A DNA stretch of 64,000 bases from assembly GCF_040730185.1 (NCBI RefSeq), contig NZ_CP160402.1, forward strand, positions 5,084,001-5,148,000. The letters are read 5' to 3'. This document shows positions 17,429 through 26,820 of the stretch, piece after piece (the stretch's first letter is position 1; each line of letters begins with the position of its first letter). Source of the DNA: Streptomyces sp. Je 1-332 (GTDB lineage Bacteria > Actinomycetota > Actinomycetes > Streptomycetales > Streptomycetaceae). The notes beneath the pieces were generated by a model. That model was not told where the DNA came from, searched no databases, and worked only from the letters and a program-made list of their open reading frames with translations. The position numbers and the translations under genes were made by a program.

Positions 17429-17495
17429 AACCCCGCCCCTTCCCGAAAACTCGCTCGGCGCGAGGGCCCCTCCTCAGCCGGGAAGGGGCGGGGTT
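17429..17495. terminator. Inverted repeat between YyaL-type and Mut7-C genes
   Basis: AACCCCGCCCCTTCCC (17429-17444) pairs perfectly with GGGAAGGGGCGGGGTT (17480-17495) across 35 bases. It lies between convergent genes and overlaps the 3' end of the Mut7-C gene. It probably works as a bidirectional terminator. Confidence 0.55.
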
Positions 17496-18235
17496 GAGGT
17501 TGGGGTTGGGGTTGGGGAGAATTCCGCGACCGCCCCCGCCACGATCCCCTCCAGCCGGTCATGATGGGCTCCCCGCCAGTACACCCGCCCGCACTCCCCG
17601 CACTCCGCGAACACGTCGTACGACCCCCGGGTGCCGCCCTCCAGGCGGTCCGCCACGTCCTCCTTGGTGGCCGCCCGCAGGGAGCCGTTGCAGGCCGTGC
17701 ATCGCGTCCAGGGGGCCAGTGCGGGGGCGAACCGGCCCAGCACGTCCCGCAGTTGCTCCTCCGGCGCGTCGCTGTAGACGTACGCCCCGGCCCACAGCTC
17801 CCGCCGCCGCAACAGCCCCCGGTCCCTGCTCAGCAGCACCCGCCGCTCGGCGGCCGAGCGCGTGGCGAGGGCGGGGTCGCCGATGTCCGTGCTCTCGTAC
17901 GCCGCGTCGACGCCCAGGAGCCGCAACCGGCGGGCCAGCGTGCCGAGATGGACGTCGAGGAGGAAGCGCAGAGGGGCGCCGGGGACGGGCTGGGGGCGCG
18001 GGACGGCGCGGACCTCCACCGACTCGTCCGCCGACGGGACGTGCGAGACGGGGACTTCGGCGCCGTCCACGAAGAGCGAGCCGACCTCCGTCAACGGCAC
18101 CCCGAGCGACTCGACGACGTGCCCGAGCGTGGACACGCCGTCCGTAACGGCCTTGGTGGGACCGCCCCTTCGCTCGTGCGGGACGAAAATGCCCAGCTCG
18201 GGGGCGAAGCGGATGAGGATCTCGGGACCGTCCAT
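17474..18235 (-). CDS. Mut7-C RNase-domain protein with ubiquitin-like N-terminus
   Basis: A 253-aa protein. Residues 1-85 form a ubiquitin-like (Mut7-C ub) domain. Residues 88-170 form a PIN-like Mut7-C RNase core with acidic residues at D94 (FLLDVHLG) and D138 (LLSRDRG). A zinc ribbon follows (C179, C182, C212, C215). This order is standard for the bacterial family, which is predicted to cut RNA. The last 15 residues are Thr/Pro repeats encoded by GGGGTT-like DNA, which overlaps an inverted repeat; this low-complexity tail is probably not functional. Confidence 0.85.
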   Translation of the reverse strand: MDGPEILIRFAPELGIFVPHERRGGPTKAVTDGVSTLGHVVESLGVPLTEVGSLFVDGAEVPVSHVPSADESVEVRAVPRPQPVPGAPLRFLLDVHLGTLARRLRLLGVDAAYESTDIGDPALATRSAAERRVLLSRDRGLLRRRELWAGAYVYSDAPEEQLRDVLGRFAPALAPWTRCTACNGSLRAATKEDVADRLEGGTRGSYDVFAECGECGRVYWRGAHHDRLEGIVAGAVAEFSPTPTPTSTPPLPG

Positions 18236-18300
18236 GCGGTCAGGATGGCATGCGGTCAGCTACGGCGACCGGGTATTTTCCCGAGGGATCTCCCCGGGGC

Positions 18301-18592
18301 GCACGCGCGAGTCAGGCCTCCCGCGTGCCCGTGCCGAAGCCGTCGACCAGCATGCTCAGGGGCGCGGTCGACCAGCTCGCCCAGGTCGTCCCCGTGGCTG
18401 TCATCCCCGGGGCGCACGCGCGAGTCAGACCTCCCGCGTGCCCGTGCCGAAGCCGGTGATCAGCATGCCGAGGGCTCGGTCCACCAGAGTGCCCAGGTCG
18501 TCCTCGTGGCTGTGTTCAGCCCAGTACGCCGCCGTCTGCGTGAGGGCGGCGGTGAGGATCATCGCGAACGCCCGGACCCCACCTACCCAGGG
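18301..18592. repeat. Two decayed copies of the TetR gene 3' end
   Basis: Each copy begins GCACGCGCGAGTCA, at 18301 and 18414; the parent sequence begins at 18594. The 18414 copy runs about 165 bp and still translates to the last ~50 residues of the TetR protein, stop included, with few changes. The 18301 copy is about 100 bp and has a one-base frameshift. These remnants fill the gap between the Mut7-C and TetR genes. Confidence 0.88.
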
Positions 18593-18604
18593 TGCACGCG
18601 CGAG

Positions 18605-19249
18605 TCAGGCCTCCTGCGCGCCCGTGCCGAAGCCGGCGATCAGCATGCCGAGGGCTCGGTCCACCAGGGTGCCCAGGTCGTCCTCGTGGCCGTGCTCGGC
18701 CCAGTACGCCGCCGTTTCCGTGAGTGCCGCGGTGAGGCTCATCGCGAACACCCGGACCTCCAGTTCCTCGGGGTCGCGGCCCGCGCGTTCCGCGATGACG
18801 CGGCACAGCATCCGGCCGGTGACCGACATGCTTTCCAGGAGCCGGGAGCGGACCGCGGGGACCTCGATCATCAGGCGGGTGCGGAGGCGCGAGACCTCCG
18901 GCTCCTCCGTGAAGCCGAGGCTCACCGCCCTGCGCAGCACGTGCCGCAAGGACTCCACGATCGGCTCGTCCGCGGGGCGCGCCCGCAGATCGTCCTCCAG
19001 GAGCGGGTCGTACTCGTCGGTGAGGACGATGTCCTCCTTGGTGGGGAAGTACCGGAAGACGGTGGACGGCGACACCTCCGCGGCCTCGGCGATCTGCTCG
19101 ACCGTCGTCGCGTCGTACCCCTGCTCCTCGATCAGCCGGTAGGTGGCCTCACGGATCGCGATGCGCGTCTTGAGCTTCTTCCGTTCGCGGAGCCCCAGCT
19201 GGGAGCCCTGCGAGGAAGCGGTGATTCGTGCGGCCGTCATGGCGTTCAT
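18605..19249 (-). CDS. TetR-family regulator of the adjacent MFS pump
   Basis: A 214-aa regulator with a TetR DNA-binding helix-turn-helix at about residues 28-65 (IREATYRLIEEQGYDATTVE, then EAAEVSPSTVFRYFPTKED). The C-terminal ligand domain is of the AcrR-like type. The start lies two bases after the stop of the MFS gene on the same strand, so both are in one operon, and it probably represses that operon. The ATG at 19240 is an alternative start. Its 3' end has been copied twice downstream. Confidence 0.88.
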   Translation of the reverse strand: MNAMTAARITASSQGSQLGLRERKKLKTRIAIREATYRLIEEQGYDATTVEQIAEAAEVSPSTVFRYFPTKEDIVLTDEYDPLLEDDLRARPADEPIVESLRHVLRRAVSLGFTEEPEVSRLRTRLMIEVPAVRSRLLESMSVTGRMLCRVIAERAGRDPEELEVRVFAMSLTAALTETAAYWAEHGHEDDLGTLVDRALGMLIAGFGTGAQEA

Positions 19250-19251
19250 TG

Positions 19252-20805
19252 TCAGGCATCCTCGATCCGCCGTGCCATGTCGCCGTCGTCCGGCGGCGCG
19301 GGATCCGACTTCGGCAGCAGCGCGGCGACCAGCAGCGCCGTCACAAGCGCCGCGACACCGCTCACCAGGAGGACCGTCACCATGCCGTCGATGTACGCCT
19401 CGTCGGCGGAGTCGGCGAGCCGGGAAACCCCGAGCCGTTCGGCGACCGCGTGGGCGGCCACCACCGACTCGCCCGACGCCTCCGCTGCCGCGTCCGGGAT
19501 CGTGCCGGTGTCGAGGCGGTCGACATACACGCTGGAGAGCAGCGAGCCGAGCAGGGCGATGCCGATGGCGCTGCCGACCTGCCGCACGGTCATCAGGAGC
19601 CCCGCGCCCGATCCCGCCCGCTCCACGGGCAGCGCCCCGAGGGCCGAGTCCATGGCCGGCACGACGGCGAAGCCGAAGCCGACCCCGGCGACGGTGAGCC
19701 ACAGCGCGGTGAAGCCGTAGCCGGAGTCGGGCGTCGTACGGCTGCCGAGGATCGCCGCGAAGGCGAGGACGACGAGCCCGGCGCTGATCACCGCACGCGC
19801 CCCGAAGCGGCGTACGACGGGCTCCGCGCCCTTCGCCGCGACGAGGAGGCCGCCCATCATCGGCAGCATCCGCAGACCGGTGCCGAAGGCGTCATGCCCG
19901 AGCACCGCCTGCAGATACTGCGGAAGCACGAACATCAGGCCCGACAGGACGAACATGACGAGCGTCGCCGCGACCGTGTTGAGCAGGAAGCCGCGGTGGC
20001 GCAGCAGGGACATGTCGAGCATCGGGCGCGGCATGTTCCGTTCGCGCAGGACGAGCCCGGTGAGCAGGACGGCCGCCCCGGCGAACATGCCGAGGATCAG
20101 CGGGTCGCCCCAGCCCCGTACGGGGGCTTCGATGATCGCGTAGATGAGCGCGCCGAGCCCGGCCGCGGTGAGGGCGGTGGCGGCGACGTCGACCTTGGGG
20201 GCGGACGGATCGGTCGTCTCCGGGAGCAGGAAGACGCAGGCCGTGATCCCGATGCCCACCATGGGGACATTGATCAGGAAGATCGAGCCCCACCAGAAGT
20301 GGTCGAGGAGCCAGCCGCCCACGATCGGCCCGAGCGGGGCGCCGAGCGCGGAGGCCGCGGAGACGATGCCGATGGCCTTGGTCCGCTCGCCGGGGGCGAA
20401 GAGCGCCGGCAGCACCGCGAGAGCGAGGGGCATGACGAGCGCGCCGCCCATGCCCATGACCGCCCGTGCCACGACGACCAGCTCCACCGAGTCGACGAAG
20501 GTGCCGATCAACGAGCCCACCAGGAAGATCCCGAGCCCGGTGACCAGCATCCGGCGGCGCCCGAACCGGTCGCCGAGCAGCCCGGCCGGAAGCATCAGGG
20601 CCGCGAACACGACGACGTACGCGTCCGCCATCCACTGCTGTTCGCCCGTGCTCGCGTCCAGTTGTCCGGCCATCGTCGGCAGGGCGACGTTGAGGATCGT
20701 CATGTCGAAACCGAGCACGAGCATGCTCGCGACCAGGGCGGCGAGCGCCCACCAGCGGCGTGGGTCCTGCCGTTGTGCGGCAGACGAGCTTGTGACAGTG
20801 GCCAT
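19252..20805 (-). CDS. DHA2-type MFS multidrug efflux transporter
   Basis: A 517-aa protein with about 14 transmembrane helices, as in the EmrB/QacA (DHA2) family. Motif A is GLLGDRFGRRRM in the 2-3 loop and motif C is GAPLGPIVGGWL in helix 5. FDMTILNVALPTM in helix 1 is the family D1 motif with its charged Asp. It should export cationic or lipophilic drugs by proton antiport. It is followed directly by its TetR gene, and a palindrome lies just before its start codon. Confidence 0.92.
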   Translation of the reverse strand: MATVTSSSAAQRQDPRRWWALAALVASMLVLGFDMTILNVALPTMAGQLDASTGEQQWMADAYVVVFAALMLPAGLLGDRFGRRRMLVTGLGIFLVGSLIGTFVDSVELVVVARAVMGMGGALVMPLALAVLPALFAPGERTKAIGIVSAASALGAPLGPIVGGWLLDHFWWGSIFLINVPMVGIGITACVFLLPETTDPSAPKVDVAATALTAAGLGALIYAIIEAPVRGWGDPLILGMFAGAAVLLTGLVLRERNMPRPMLDMSLLRHRGFLLNTVAATLVMFVLSGLMFVLPQYLQAVLGHDAFGTGLRMLPMMGGLLVAAKGAEPVVRRFGARAVISAGLVVLAFAAILGSRTTPDSGYGFTALWLTVAGVGFGFAVVPAMDSALGALPVERAGSGAGLLMTVRQVGSAIGIALLGSLLSSVYVDRLDTGTIPDAAAEASGESVVAAHAVAERLGVSRLADSADEAYIDGMVTVLLVSGVAALVTALLVAALLPKSDPAPPDDGDMARRIEDA

Positions 20806-20817
20806 GAATTGAGAGTA

Positions 20818-20830
20818 ACTATCAAATAGT
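20818..20830. promoter_or_regulatory. Probable TetR operator before the MFS-tetR operon
   Basis: ACTAT-CAA-ATAGT lies 13 bp upstream of the MFS ATG. Its AT-rich arms stand out in this GC-rich genome, and its position would block transcription of the MFS-TetR pair. Confidence 0.5.
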
Positions 20831-20900
20831 AGTCACCGTCAAGAGGTGCACGTGCGCGTCCGGGCGCGTGCGTCCGGGCATGCGCGTCCGGGCATGCAAA

Positions 20901-20960
20901 TGGCCGCGGCTCGAAAGCCGCGGCCATGAGAGAGCGGAGGGGGCAGGTAGCCCCTCCGCT
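20901..20960. terminator. Double hairpin downstream of the haemolysin III gene
   Basis: A perfect 11-bp stem with CGAA loop (20901-20926) lies next to a 10-bp stem with an 8-base loop (20933-20960). The second is four bases beyond the haemolysin-III stop. Together they should end its minus-strand transcript. Confidence 0.75.
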
Positions 20961-20964
20961 GGTT

Positions 20965-21711
20965 CTATCCGTGCCGGTAAGCCACCAGCGAGATGCCCAC
21001 GTAGTGCACCGCGAACGCGGCCAGCGTCAGGGAGTGGAAGACCTCGTGGAAGCCGAAGAAGCGCGGGGAGGGGTTGGGGCGCTTGATGCCGTAGATCACG
21101 CCGCCCGCGCTGTAGAGCAGCCCGCCCACGATCACCAGGACCAGGACGGCGACGCCGCCCGCCCGCAGGAAGTCGGGCAGGAAGAAGACCGCGGCCCAGC
21201 CCATGGCGATGTAACAGGGGGTGTAGAGCCAGCGGGGCGCGCCGACCCAGAAGACCCGGAAGAGAATGCCGGCCACCGCCGCGCCCCAGACGCCCCAGAG
21301 CAGCCACTGCCCCTTGGAGTCGGGCAGGAGCAGCATCGTCAGCGGGGTGTACGTGCCCGCGATGATCAGGAAGATGTTGGCGTGGTCGAGTCTGCGCAGT
21401 ACGCCGTCCGCGCGCGGACTCCAGGTGCCCCGGTGGTAGATCGCGCTGACTCCGAAGAGCAGGCACGCCGACAGGACGTAGATCCCGCAGGCGATCCGCG
21501 CGCGCGTGGAGTCCGTGAGCGCCAGCAGCACGATGCCCGAGACGAGCACCGCCGGGAACATGCCCGCGTGCAGCCAGCCGCGCATCTTGGGCTTCACTTC
21601 CGCGAGGTCGGGAAGCGGCAGGGCGTCGAGCACGGACGAGTCGGAGCTGGAGGCCGCGTCGCGGCCGTTGGTCTTGCTGTTCGTGATCGCGTCAGGGACG
21701 GGAGCGGTCAT
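20965..21711 (-). CDS. Haemolysin III / PAQR-family membrane protein
   Basis: A 248-aa protein with about seven transmembrane helices. It carries the conserved PAQR/YqfA residues: SAIYHRGTW, LDHANIFLIIAGTYTP, and GFHEVFHSLT with its His pair. These histidines and the Asp form the zinc-hydrolase-like site of the superfamily. In bacteria, members affect membrane lipid balance; true haemolysis is not implied. The N-terminal 40 residues are polar and Ser/Ala-rich. It is divergent from the PEPCK gene. Confidence 0.88.
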   Translation of the reverse strand: MTAPVPDAITNSKTNGRDAASSSDSSVLDALPLPDLAEVKPKMRGWLHAGMFPAVLVSGIVLLALTDSTRARIACGIYVLSACLLFGVSAIYHRGTWSPRADGVLRRLDHANIFLIIAGTYTPLTMLLLPDSKGQWLLWGVWGAAVAGILFRVFWVGAPRWLYTPCYIAMGWAAVFFLPDFLRAGGVAVLVLVIVGGLLYSAGGVIYGIKRPNPSPRFFGFHEVFHSLTLAAFAVHYVGISLVAYRHG

Positions 21712-21770
21712 GGGAGAAATCGTACCTACGCAACCGTAAGTTAGGCATCAGTCAGGGGAGAACCGTGGCG

Positions 21771-21872
21771 CACAAGTGGCGATGCTCACGGTGATACCCG
21801 AGCGTACAAGTGACGGATTCGCGTACGGCAGGCCGACCGGGCGAGTGGCGATACTCACGCCGCTCACTTGTG
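21771..21872. promoter_or_regulatory. Repeat-rich upstream region of the PEPCK gene
   Basis: The divergent gap of about 310 bp holds two copies of AGTGGCGATRCTCACG (21775-21790 and 21844-21859). CACAAGTG at 21771 and CACTTGTG at 21865 form an inverted pair, with a further ACAAGTGACG near 21805. Spaced boxes of this kind could bind a regulator of the haemolysin-III gene or of gluconeogenic expression. No known operator was recognised. Confidence 0.4.
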
Positions 21873-22021
21873 ACGCCCCCTGGACATATGCGCGGATGCG
21901 TCGGATGATCAAATGAGTGCGGTCGGCACCGGATGAGCGCCAGAGGGATCAACACGTGAAGCGTCCGGGTCGCAGCCCCCACGGGGCAACAAACCTATAA
22001 ACCCCTCGTATAGGAGCAATC

Positions 22022-23875
22022 GTGGCGCGCGACATCGCGGCTCCCCTTCTCTCTGAGACTCTGGGCACCGTTCCCACCAACCACCAGGAGCTCGTCTCCT
22101 GGGTGAACGAGATCGTCGAACTGACGCAGCCGGACAGCGTGGTCTGGTGTGACGGATCCGAGGCCGAGTACGAGCGCCTGTGCGAGGAGCTCGTCGCCAA
22201 GGGCACCTTCAAGAAGCTCGACCCGACGCTGCGCCCGAACTCGTACTACGCGGCCTCCGACCCGACCGACGTCGCGCGCGTCGAGGACCGCACCTTCATC
22301 TGCTCCGAGAAGGAAGAGGACGCGGGCCCGACCAACCACTGGAAGGCCCCCGCCGAGATGCGGGAGATCTTCCAGGGCTCGGACGGCGAGGGTGGTGTCT
22401 TCCGCGGCTCGATGCGCGGCCGCACGATGTACGTCGTGCCCTTCTGCATGGGCCCGGTCGGCTCGCCGCTGTCCGCGATCGGCGTGGAGATCACCGACTC
22501 CGCGTACGTCGCCGTCTCCATGCGCACCATGACCCGCATGGGCCAGGCGGTCCTGGACGAGCTCGGCGACGACGGCTTCTTCGTGAAGGCCGTCCACACG
22601 CTCGGTGCCCCGCTCGAAGCGGGCGAGGCCGACGTCCCGTGGCCCTGCAACTCCACGAAGTACATCTCGCACTTCCCCGAGGACCGCGAGATCTGGTCGT
22701 ACGGCTCGGGCTACGGCGGCAACGCCCTGCTCGGCAAGAAGTGCTACGCCCTGCGCATCGCCTCCGTCATGGCGCGCGACGAGGGCTGGCTGGCCGAGCA
22801 CATGCTGATCCTCAAGCTGACGCCCCCGCAGGGCGAGTCGAAGTACGTCGCCGCCGCGTTCCCGAGCGCCTGCGGCAAGACCAACCTCGCCATGCTGGAG
22901 CCGACGACCCGCGGCTGGACCGTCGAGACCATCGGCGACGACATCGCCTGGATGCGTTTCGGCGAGGACGGCCGGCTCTACGCGATCAACCCCGAGGCCG
23001 GCTTCTTCGGCGTCGCGCCCGGCACCGGCGAGCACACCAACGCCAACGCCATGAAGACCCTGTGGGGCAACTCGGTCTTCACGAACGTCGCGCTCACCGA
23101 CGACAACGACGTCTGGTGGGAGGGCATGACGGAGGAGACTCCCGCCCACCTCACCGACTGGAAGGGCAACGACTGGACCCCCGAGTCGGGCGTCCCGGCG
23201 GCCCACCCGAACGCCCGCTTCACCACGCCCGCCTCGCAGTGCCCGATCATCGCGCCCGAGTGGGAGGACCCCAAGGGCGTGCCGATCTCGGCGATCCTCT
23301 TCGGCGGCCGGCGCGCCAGCGCGGTGCCGCTGGTGACGGAGTCCTTCAACTGGCAGCACGGCGTCTTCCTCGGCGCGAACGTGGCCAGCGAGAAGACCGC
23401 CGCGGCCGAGGGCAAGGTCGGCGAGCTGCGCCGCGACCCGTTCGCGATGCTGCCGTTCTGCGGCTACAACATGGGCGACTACATGGCCCACTGGGTCAAG
23501 GTCGGCGCGGACAAGCCCGACCAGTCGAAGCTCCCGAAGATCTACTACGTGAACTGGTTCCGCAAGAACGCCGAGGGCAAGTTCGTGTGGCCCGGCTTCG
23601 GCGAGAACTCCCGCGTCCTGAAGTGGATCGTGGACCGGCTCGACGGCAAGGCGGAGGGCGTCGAGACGCCCATCGGCATCCTGCCGACGGTCGACTCGCT
23701 GGACACCGAGGGCCTCGACCTGGCCAAGGACGACCTGGAGTTCCTGCTCACGGTCGACAAGGAGGTCTGGCGCGACGAGGCCTCGCTGGTCCCCGAGCAC
23801 CTGAACACCTTCGGCGACCACACGCCCAAGGAACTGTGGGACGAGTACCGCGCCCTGGTGCAGCGTCTCGGCTGA
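22022..23875 (+). CDS. pckG: Phosphoenolpyruvate carboxykinase (GTP)
   Basis: A 617-aa GTP-dependent PEPCK, which converts oxaloacetate plus GTP to PEP, GDP and CO2. The kinase P-loop FPSACGKTN lies at about 280-288, with GDDIAWMRF following. RNSYYAAS-like substrate residues are near the N-terminus ([11 protein letters not shown]), and [11 protein letters not shown] is the hallmark of the GTP class. The length matches the family. The GTG start has TAGGAG six bases upstream. It links the TCA cycle to gluconeogenesis, or carboxylates PEP in reverse. Confidence 0.96.
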   Translation: MARDIAAPLLSETLGTVPTNHQELVSWVNEIVELTQPDSVVWCDGSEAEYERLCEELVAKGTFKKLDPTLRPNSYYAASDPTDVARVEDRTFICSEKEEDAGPTNHWKAPAEMREIFQGSDGEGGVFRGSMRGRTMYVVPFCMGPVGSPLSAIGVEITDSAYVAVSMRTMTRMGQAVLDELGDDGFFVKAVHTLGAPLEAGEADVPWPCNSTKYISHFPEDREIWSYGSGYGGNALLGKKCYALRIASVMARDEGWLAEHMLILKLTPPQGESKYVAAAFPSACGKTNLAMLEPTTRGWTVETIGDDIAWMRFGEDGRLYAINPEAGFFGVAPGTGEHTNANAMKTLWGNSVFTNVALTDDNDVWWEGMTEETPAHLTDWKGNDWTPESGVPAAHPNARFTTPASQCPIIAPEWEDPKGVPISAILFGGRRASAVPLVTESFNWQHGVFLGANVASEKTAAAEGKVGELRRDPFAMLPFCGYNMGDYMAHWVKVGADKPDQSKLPKIYYVNWFRKNAEGKFVWPGFGENSRVLKWIVDRLDGKAEGVETPIGILPTVDSLDTEGLDLAKDDLEFLLTVDKEVWRDEASLVPEHLNTFGDHTPKELWDEYRALVQRLG

Positions 23876-23901
23876 CGATCCCGTATCCCGGGTAGGTGGC
23901 T

Positions 23902-23935
23902 CCCGGTCCGAGCGCCTAGAGGCGTTCGGACCGGG
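23902..23935 (+). terminator. Terminator of the PEPCK gene
   Basis: A 15-bp stem (23902-23916 with 23921-23935, one G-T pair) around a TAGA loop, 26 bases after the stop codon. Confidence 0.8.
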
Positions 23936-23948
23936 GCCGTTCATGGGC

Positions 23949-23990
23949 CGTGCCCGAAGGGGCGCGGGGAACTGCGCGCCCAGCCACGGC
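23949..23990. repeat. Dispersed streptomycete intergenic repeat
   Basis: The stretch containing GGGGCGCGGGGAACTGCGCG and then CAGCCACGGCG matches a short sequence I recall as very common between genes in Streptomyces genomes. Its role is unknown. The assignment rests on memory of the pattern, not on a second copy in this window. Confidence 0.45.
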
Positions 23991-24025
23991 GCATCCGCGG
24001 TCGCGCAAGCAGCCTTCGCGGTAGC

Positions 24026-24436
24026 TCAGTGGGCGCCGACCAGCCGGGCCGCGCCCGCATGCGCATCCATACGTCGCGCGGCGAGAATCGCGGCGGCCGT
24101 GTCCGCCCGGGACGCGGCCACAACCAGCGCACGCCCGGCGAGGGCGTGGGCGCGCTGGTGCAGGGCGGTGAGGTGCGGTTCGTGAATGGCGCTCACCACG
24201 GCCGAGCGGACGGGCGGCAGGCCGCCGCGCAGCCGGGCCACCTCGGCCGACAGCTGCTCGGCGGCGTCGTCCAGATCGGCGGCGGGCGCGAGGGCGCGCA
24301 GCTCGTCCGTGACGGCGAGCAGCGCGGCCAGATGCGCGGCGAGCTGGATGTCCAGCTCCTCCTCGCGGGAGCGGTGGGGGAAGTCGCCCGGGTCGGCCAT
24401 GGCATGGACCGACTTGGTGCGGATCGGCTCGTACAT
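24026..24436 (-). CDS. Small helical protein of unknown function
   Basis: A 136-aa Ala/Arg/His-rich protein, predicted helical throughout (for example EEELDIQLAAHLAALLAVTD and the RAHALAGRALVVAASRADTA stretch), with no membrane segment or known motif. AGGAGG lies eight bases before the ATG, which supports translation. It sits between pckG and an aminotransferase gene, with its own short upstream gap of lower GC. I do not recognise the family. Confidence 0.65.
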   Translation of the reverse strand: MYEPIRTKSVHAMADPGDFPHRSREEELDIQLAAHLAALLAVTDELRALAPAADLDDAAEQLSAEVARLRGGLPPVRSAVVSAIHEPHLTALHQRAHALAGRALVVAASRADTAAAILAARRMDAHAGAARLVGAH

Positions 24437-24527
24437 GGGATGGCCTCCTGGCGGGTAGCTTGAAAGCCATCCTACATTAGATTCAGTCTAAAGTTGAGTC
24501 GGGTAGCTCTCCGGAGTCGGTACGGGG

Positions 24528-25739
24528 CTAGGGCTGGCTGTAGCCCTCCAGGAAGGTGCCGATCCGCGTCACGGCCTCGGTCAGGTCGGTCACCGTGGGC
24601 AGCGTGACGACCCGGAAGTGATCGGGCTCCGGCCAGTTGAAGCCGGTGCCGTGGACGACCATGATCTTCTCGGCGCGCAGCAGGTCGAGCACCATCTGGC
24701 GGTCGTCCTTGATCTTGAAGACCTTCGGGTCGAGCCGCGGGAAGAGATAGAGCGAACCCTTCGGCTTCACGCAGCTCACGCCGGGGATCTGCGTCAGCAG
24801 GTCGTACGCCGTGTCGCGTTGCTCCACCAGCCGGCCGCCCGGCAGTACGAGGTCGTTGATGGTCTGGCGTCCGCTGAGCGCCGCGACCACGCCGTGCTGA
24901 CCCGGCATGTTCGCGCACAGGCGCATGTTCGCGAGGATCGTCAGACCCTCGATGTACGAGGACGCGTGCGCCTTCGGACCCGAGATCGCCACCCAGCCGA
25001 CGCGGTAACCGGCGACTCGATACGCCTTCGACATGCCGTTGAAGGTGAGGGTGAGCAGGTCGGGGGCGATGGCGGCGGTGGGGGTGTGGACCGCGTCGTC
25101 GTAGAGGATCTTGTCGTAGATCTCGTCCGAGCAGACCAGGAGATTGTGGCGGCGCGCGATGTCCGTCAGGCCGCGCAGCATGTCCTCGCTGTAGACGGCG
25201 CCCGTCGGGTTGTTCGGGTTGATGATCACGAGCGCCTTGGTGCGGTCGGTCACCTTGCGCTCGATGTCGGCGAGGTCCGGCATCCAGTCCGCCTGCTCGT
25301 CGCAGCGGTAGTGCACGGCCGTGCCGCCGGAGAGTGAGACCGCGGCCGTCCACAGCGGGTAGTCCGGGGCCGGTACGAGGACCTCGTCACCGTCGTCGAG
25401 CAGGCCCTGCATGGCCATCACGATCAGCTCGGAGACGCCGTTGCCGATGAAGACGTGCTCCACGTCGGTCTCGATGCCCAGGGTCTGGTTGTGCATGACC
25501 ACCGCGCGACGGGCCGCGAGGAGACCCTTCGCGTCGCCGTAGCCGTGCGCGTCGCCGACGTTGCGGAGGACGTCCTCCAGGATCTCGGGCGGGCACTCGA
25601 AGCCGAAGGCGGCGGGGTTGCCGGTGTTGAGCTTGAGGATGCGGTGGCCCGCGGCTTCCAGGCGCATCGCCTCCTCGAGTACCGGGCCCCGGATCTCGTA
25701 ACAGACGTTGGCGAGCTTCGTCGACTGGATGACCTGCAT
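24528..25739 (-). CDS. Class I/II PLP aminotransferase, AlaA-like
   Basis: A 403-aa fold-type I aminotransferase. It has the conserved NPNNPTGAVY, SDEIYDKILYDD and the PLP lysine in SFNGMSKAYRVAGYRVGW-like sequence (TFNGMSKAYR). KLNTGNPAAFGFECP near the N-terminus is typical of the AlaA/AlaC (YfbQ) branch, which makes alanine from pyruvate and glutamate. The ATG at 25739 is used because the first 66 codons of the longer frame are unlike any aminotransferase. Substrate assignment is by family resemblance. Confidence 0.88.
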   Translation of the reverse strand: MQVIQSTKLANVCYEIRGPVLEEAMRLEAAGHRILKLNTGNPAAFGFECPPEILEDVLRNVGDAHGYGDAKGLLAARRAVVMHNQTLGIETDVEHVFIGNGVSELIVMAMQGLLDDGDEVLVPAPDYPLWTAAVSLSGGTAVHYRCDEQADWMPDLADIERKVTDRTKALVIINPNNPTGAVYSEDMLRGLTDIARRHNLLVCSDEIYDKILYDDAVHTPTAAIAPDLLTLTFNGMSKAYRVAGYRVGWVAISGPKAHASSYIEGLTILANMRLCANMPGQHGVVAALSGRQTINDLVLPGGRLVEQRDTAYDLLTQIPGVSCVKPKGSLYLFPRLDPKVFKIKDDRQMVLDLLRAEKIMVVHGTGFNWPEPDHFRVVTLPTVTDLTEAVTRIGTFLEGYSQP

Positions 25740-25972
25740 GTCCGCGAGCTTACGGGCGCACAACGAGACCCGCCTCGTGTTTTGCGCCACGTAGCGCAGG
25801 GGGGCGTAGGGGGGGAGGAGGCAGGGGGGGCAGGGGGAGGCGGAGAGAAGCGTCCTGTCAGCGGTCAGCTCTGTCCGTATGCGGTCTTGTCCTCGCGGCC
25901 GGGTGCCCCAACAATGCGCATGACAAAACCGAAACAACTTCGGTCACACAGTCATCAGAGGGGACCCCCCAC

Positions 25973-26806
25973 ATGAACAAGCCTCTCGTCGGTGCGTGCT
26001 TCGCCGTGCTGCTCCTCGGAGCGACGGCGGCGCCCGCGACGGCCGTCAGTGACGAACGCCCCGCCAAAGCCAAGGCGGTTGACTTCGCCGGGACGGTGGC
26101 GCTGAGCAACTGTTCCGGCTCCGTCGTCCGCGTGCCCGACTCGCAGCCCGGCGACCCTGCGCTCGTGATGTCCAACGGCCACTGCCTGGAGAGCGGCTTC
26201 CCGGCGCCCGGTGAGGTCGTCGTCGACAAGCCGTCCTCGCGCAGCTTCACTCTCCTCGACTCCAGCGGCGGTGACGCGGGCACGGTCAAGGCGAGCAAGA
26301 TCGCGTACGGGACGATGACCGACACCGACCTCTCGCTCTACGAACTCACCAGCACCTACAGCGAGATCGAGAGCCAGTTCGGCATCAAGGCGCTCGAACT
26401 GAACGCGGCGCGCCCGGAGCAGGGCAAGGCGATCACCGTCGTCTCCGGCTACTGGAAGAAGATGTACAAGTGCAGCATCGACGGCTTCGCGTACCGCCTC
26501 AAGGAGGGGAACTGGACCTGGAAGGACTCGGTCCGCTACACCCCCGACTGCCAGACGATCGGCGGCACTTCGGGCTCTCCGGTGGTCGATGACGCGACCG
26601 GCAAGGTGGTCGCCGTCAACAACACCGGCAACGAGAGCGGCGAGGAGTGCACGGACAACAATCCGTGCGAGGTAGACGAGAACGGCAAGGTGACGGTCCG
26701 CGAGGGCATCAACTACGCCCAGCAGACGTACGGCGTCGTGCCGTGCGTGGCGCCCGGCAACAAGATCGACCTGAGCCGCGAGGGCTGCGAGCTCCCCAAG
26801 CCGTAA
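25973..26806 (+). CDS. Secreted trypsin-like serine protease, copy 1
   Basis: A 277-aa secreted protein. The signal peptide is about residues 1-24, ending near ATAAPATA. The catalytic triad can be read as H70 (SNGHCLES), D119 (MTDTDLSLYEL) and S202 (GGTSGSPVV). The GTSGSP form of the nucleophile motif, in place of GDSGGP, is known in glutamyl endopeptidase-like and V8-like bacterial enzymes. Cysteines at 47/71 and in CTDNNPCE could form disulphides. A close paralogue follows directly, so the pair is a tandem duplication. The cleavage specificity cannot be read from the sequence. Confidence 0.86.
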   Translation: MNKPLVGACFAVLLLGATAAPATAVSDERPAKAKAVDFAGTVALSNCSGSVVRVPDSQPGDPALVMSNGHCLESGFPAPGEVVVDKPSSRSFTLLDSSGGDAGTVKASKIAYGTMTDTDLSLYELTSTYSEIESQFGIKALELNAARPEQGKAITVVSGYWKKMYKCSIDGFAYRLKEGNWTWKDSVRYTPDCQTIGGTSGSPVVDDATGKVVAVNNTGNESGEECTDNNPCEVDENGKVTVREGINYAQQTYGVVPCVAPGNKIDLSREGCELPKP

Positions 26807-26820
26807 GGGTCCGTTCCTCG

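Noticed and set aside
17495..17520. GGGGTT repeats as telomere-like or quadruplex DNA
   Set aside because: They encode the Thr/Pro tail of the Mut7-C protein and are too few to suggest a special structure.
24014..24036. GCGGTAGCTCAGTGGGCGCC resembles a tRNA D-arm
   Set aside because: No acceptor stem, anticodon arm or T-arm follows; it is the 3' end of a minus-strand gene.
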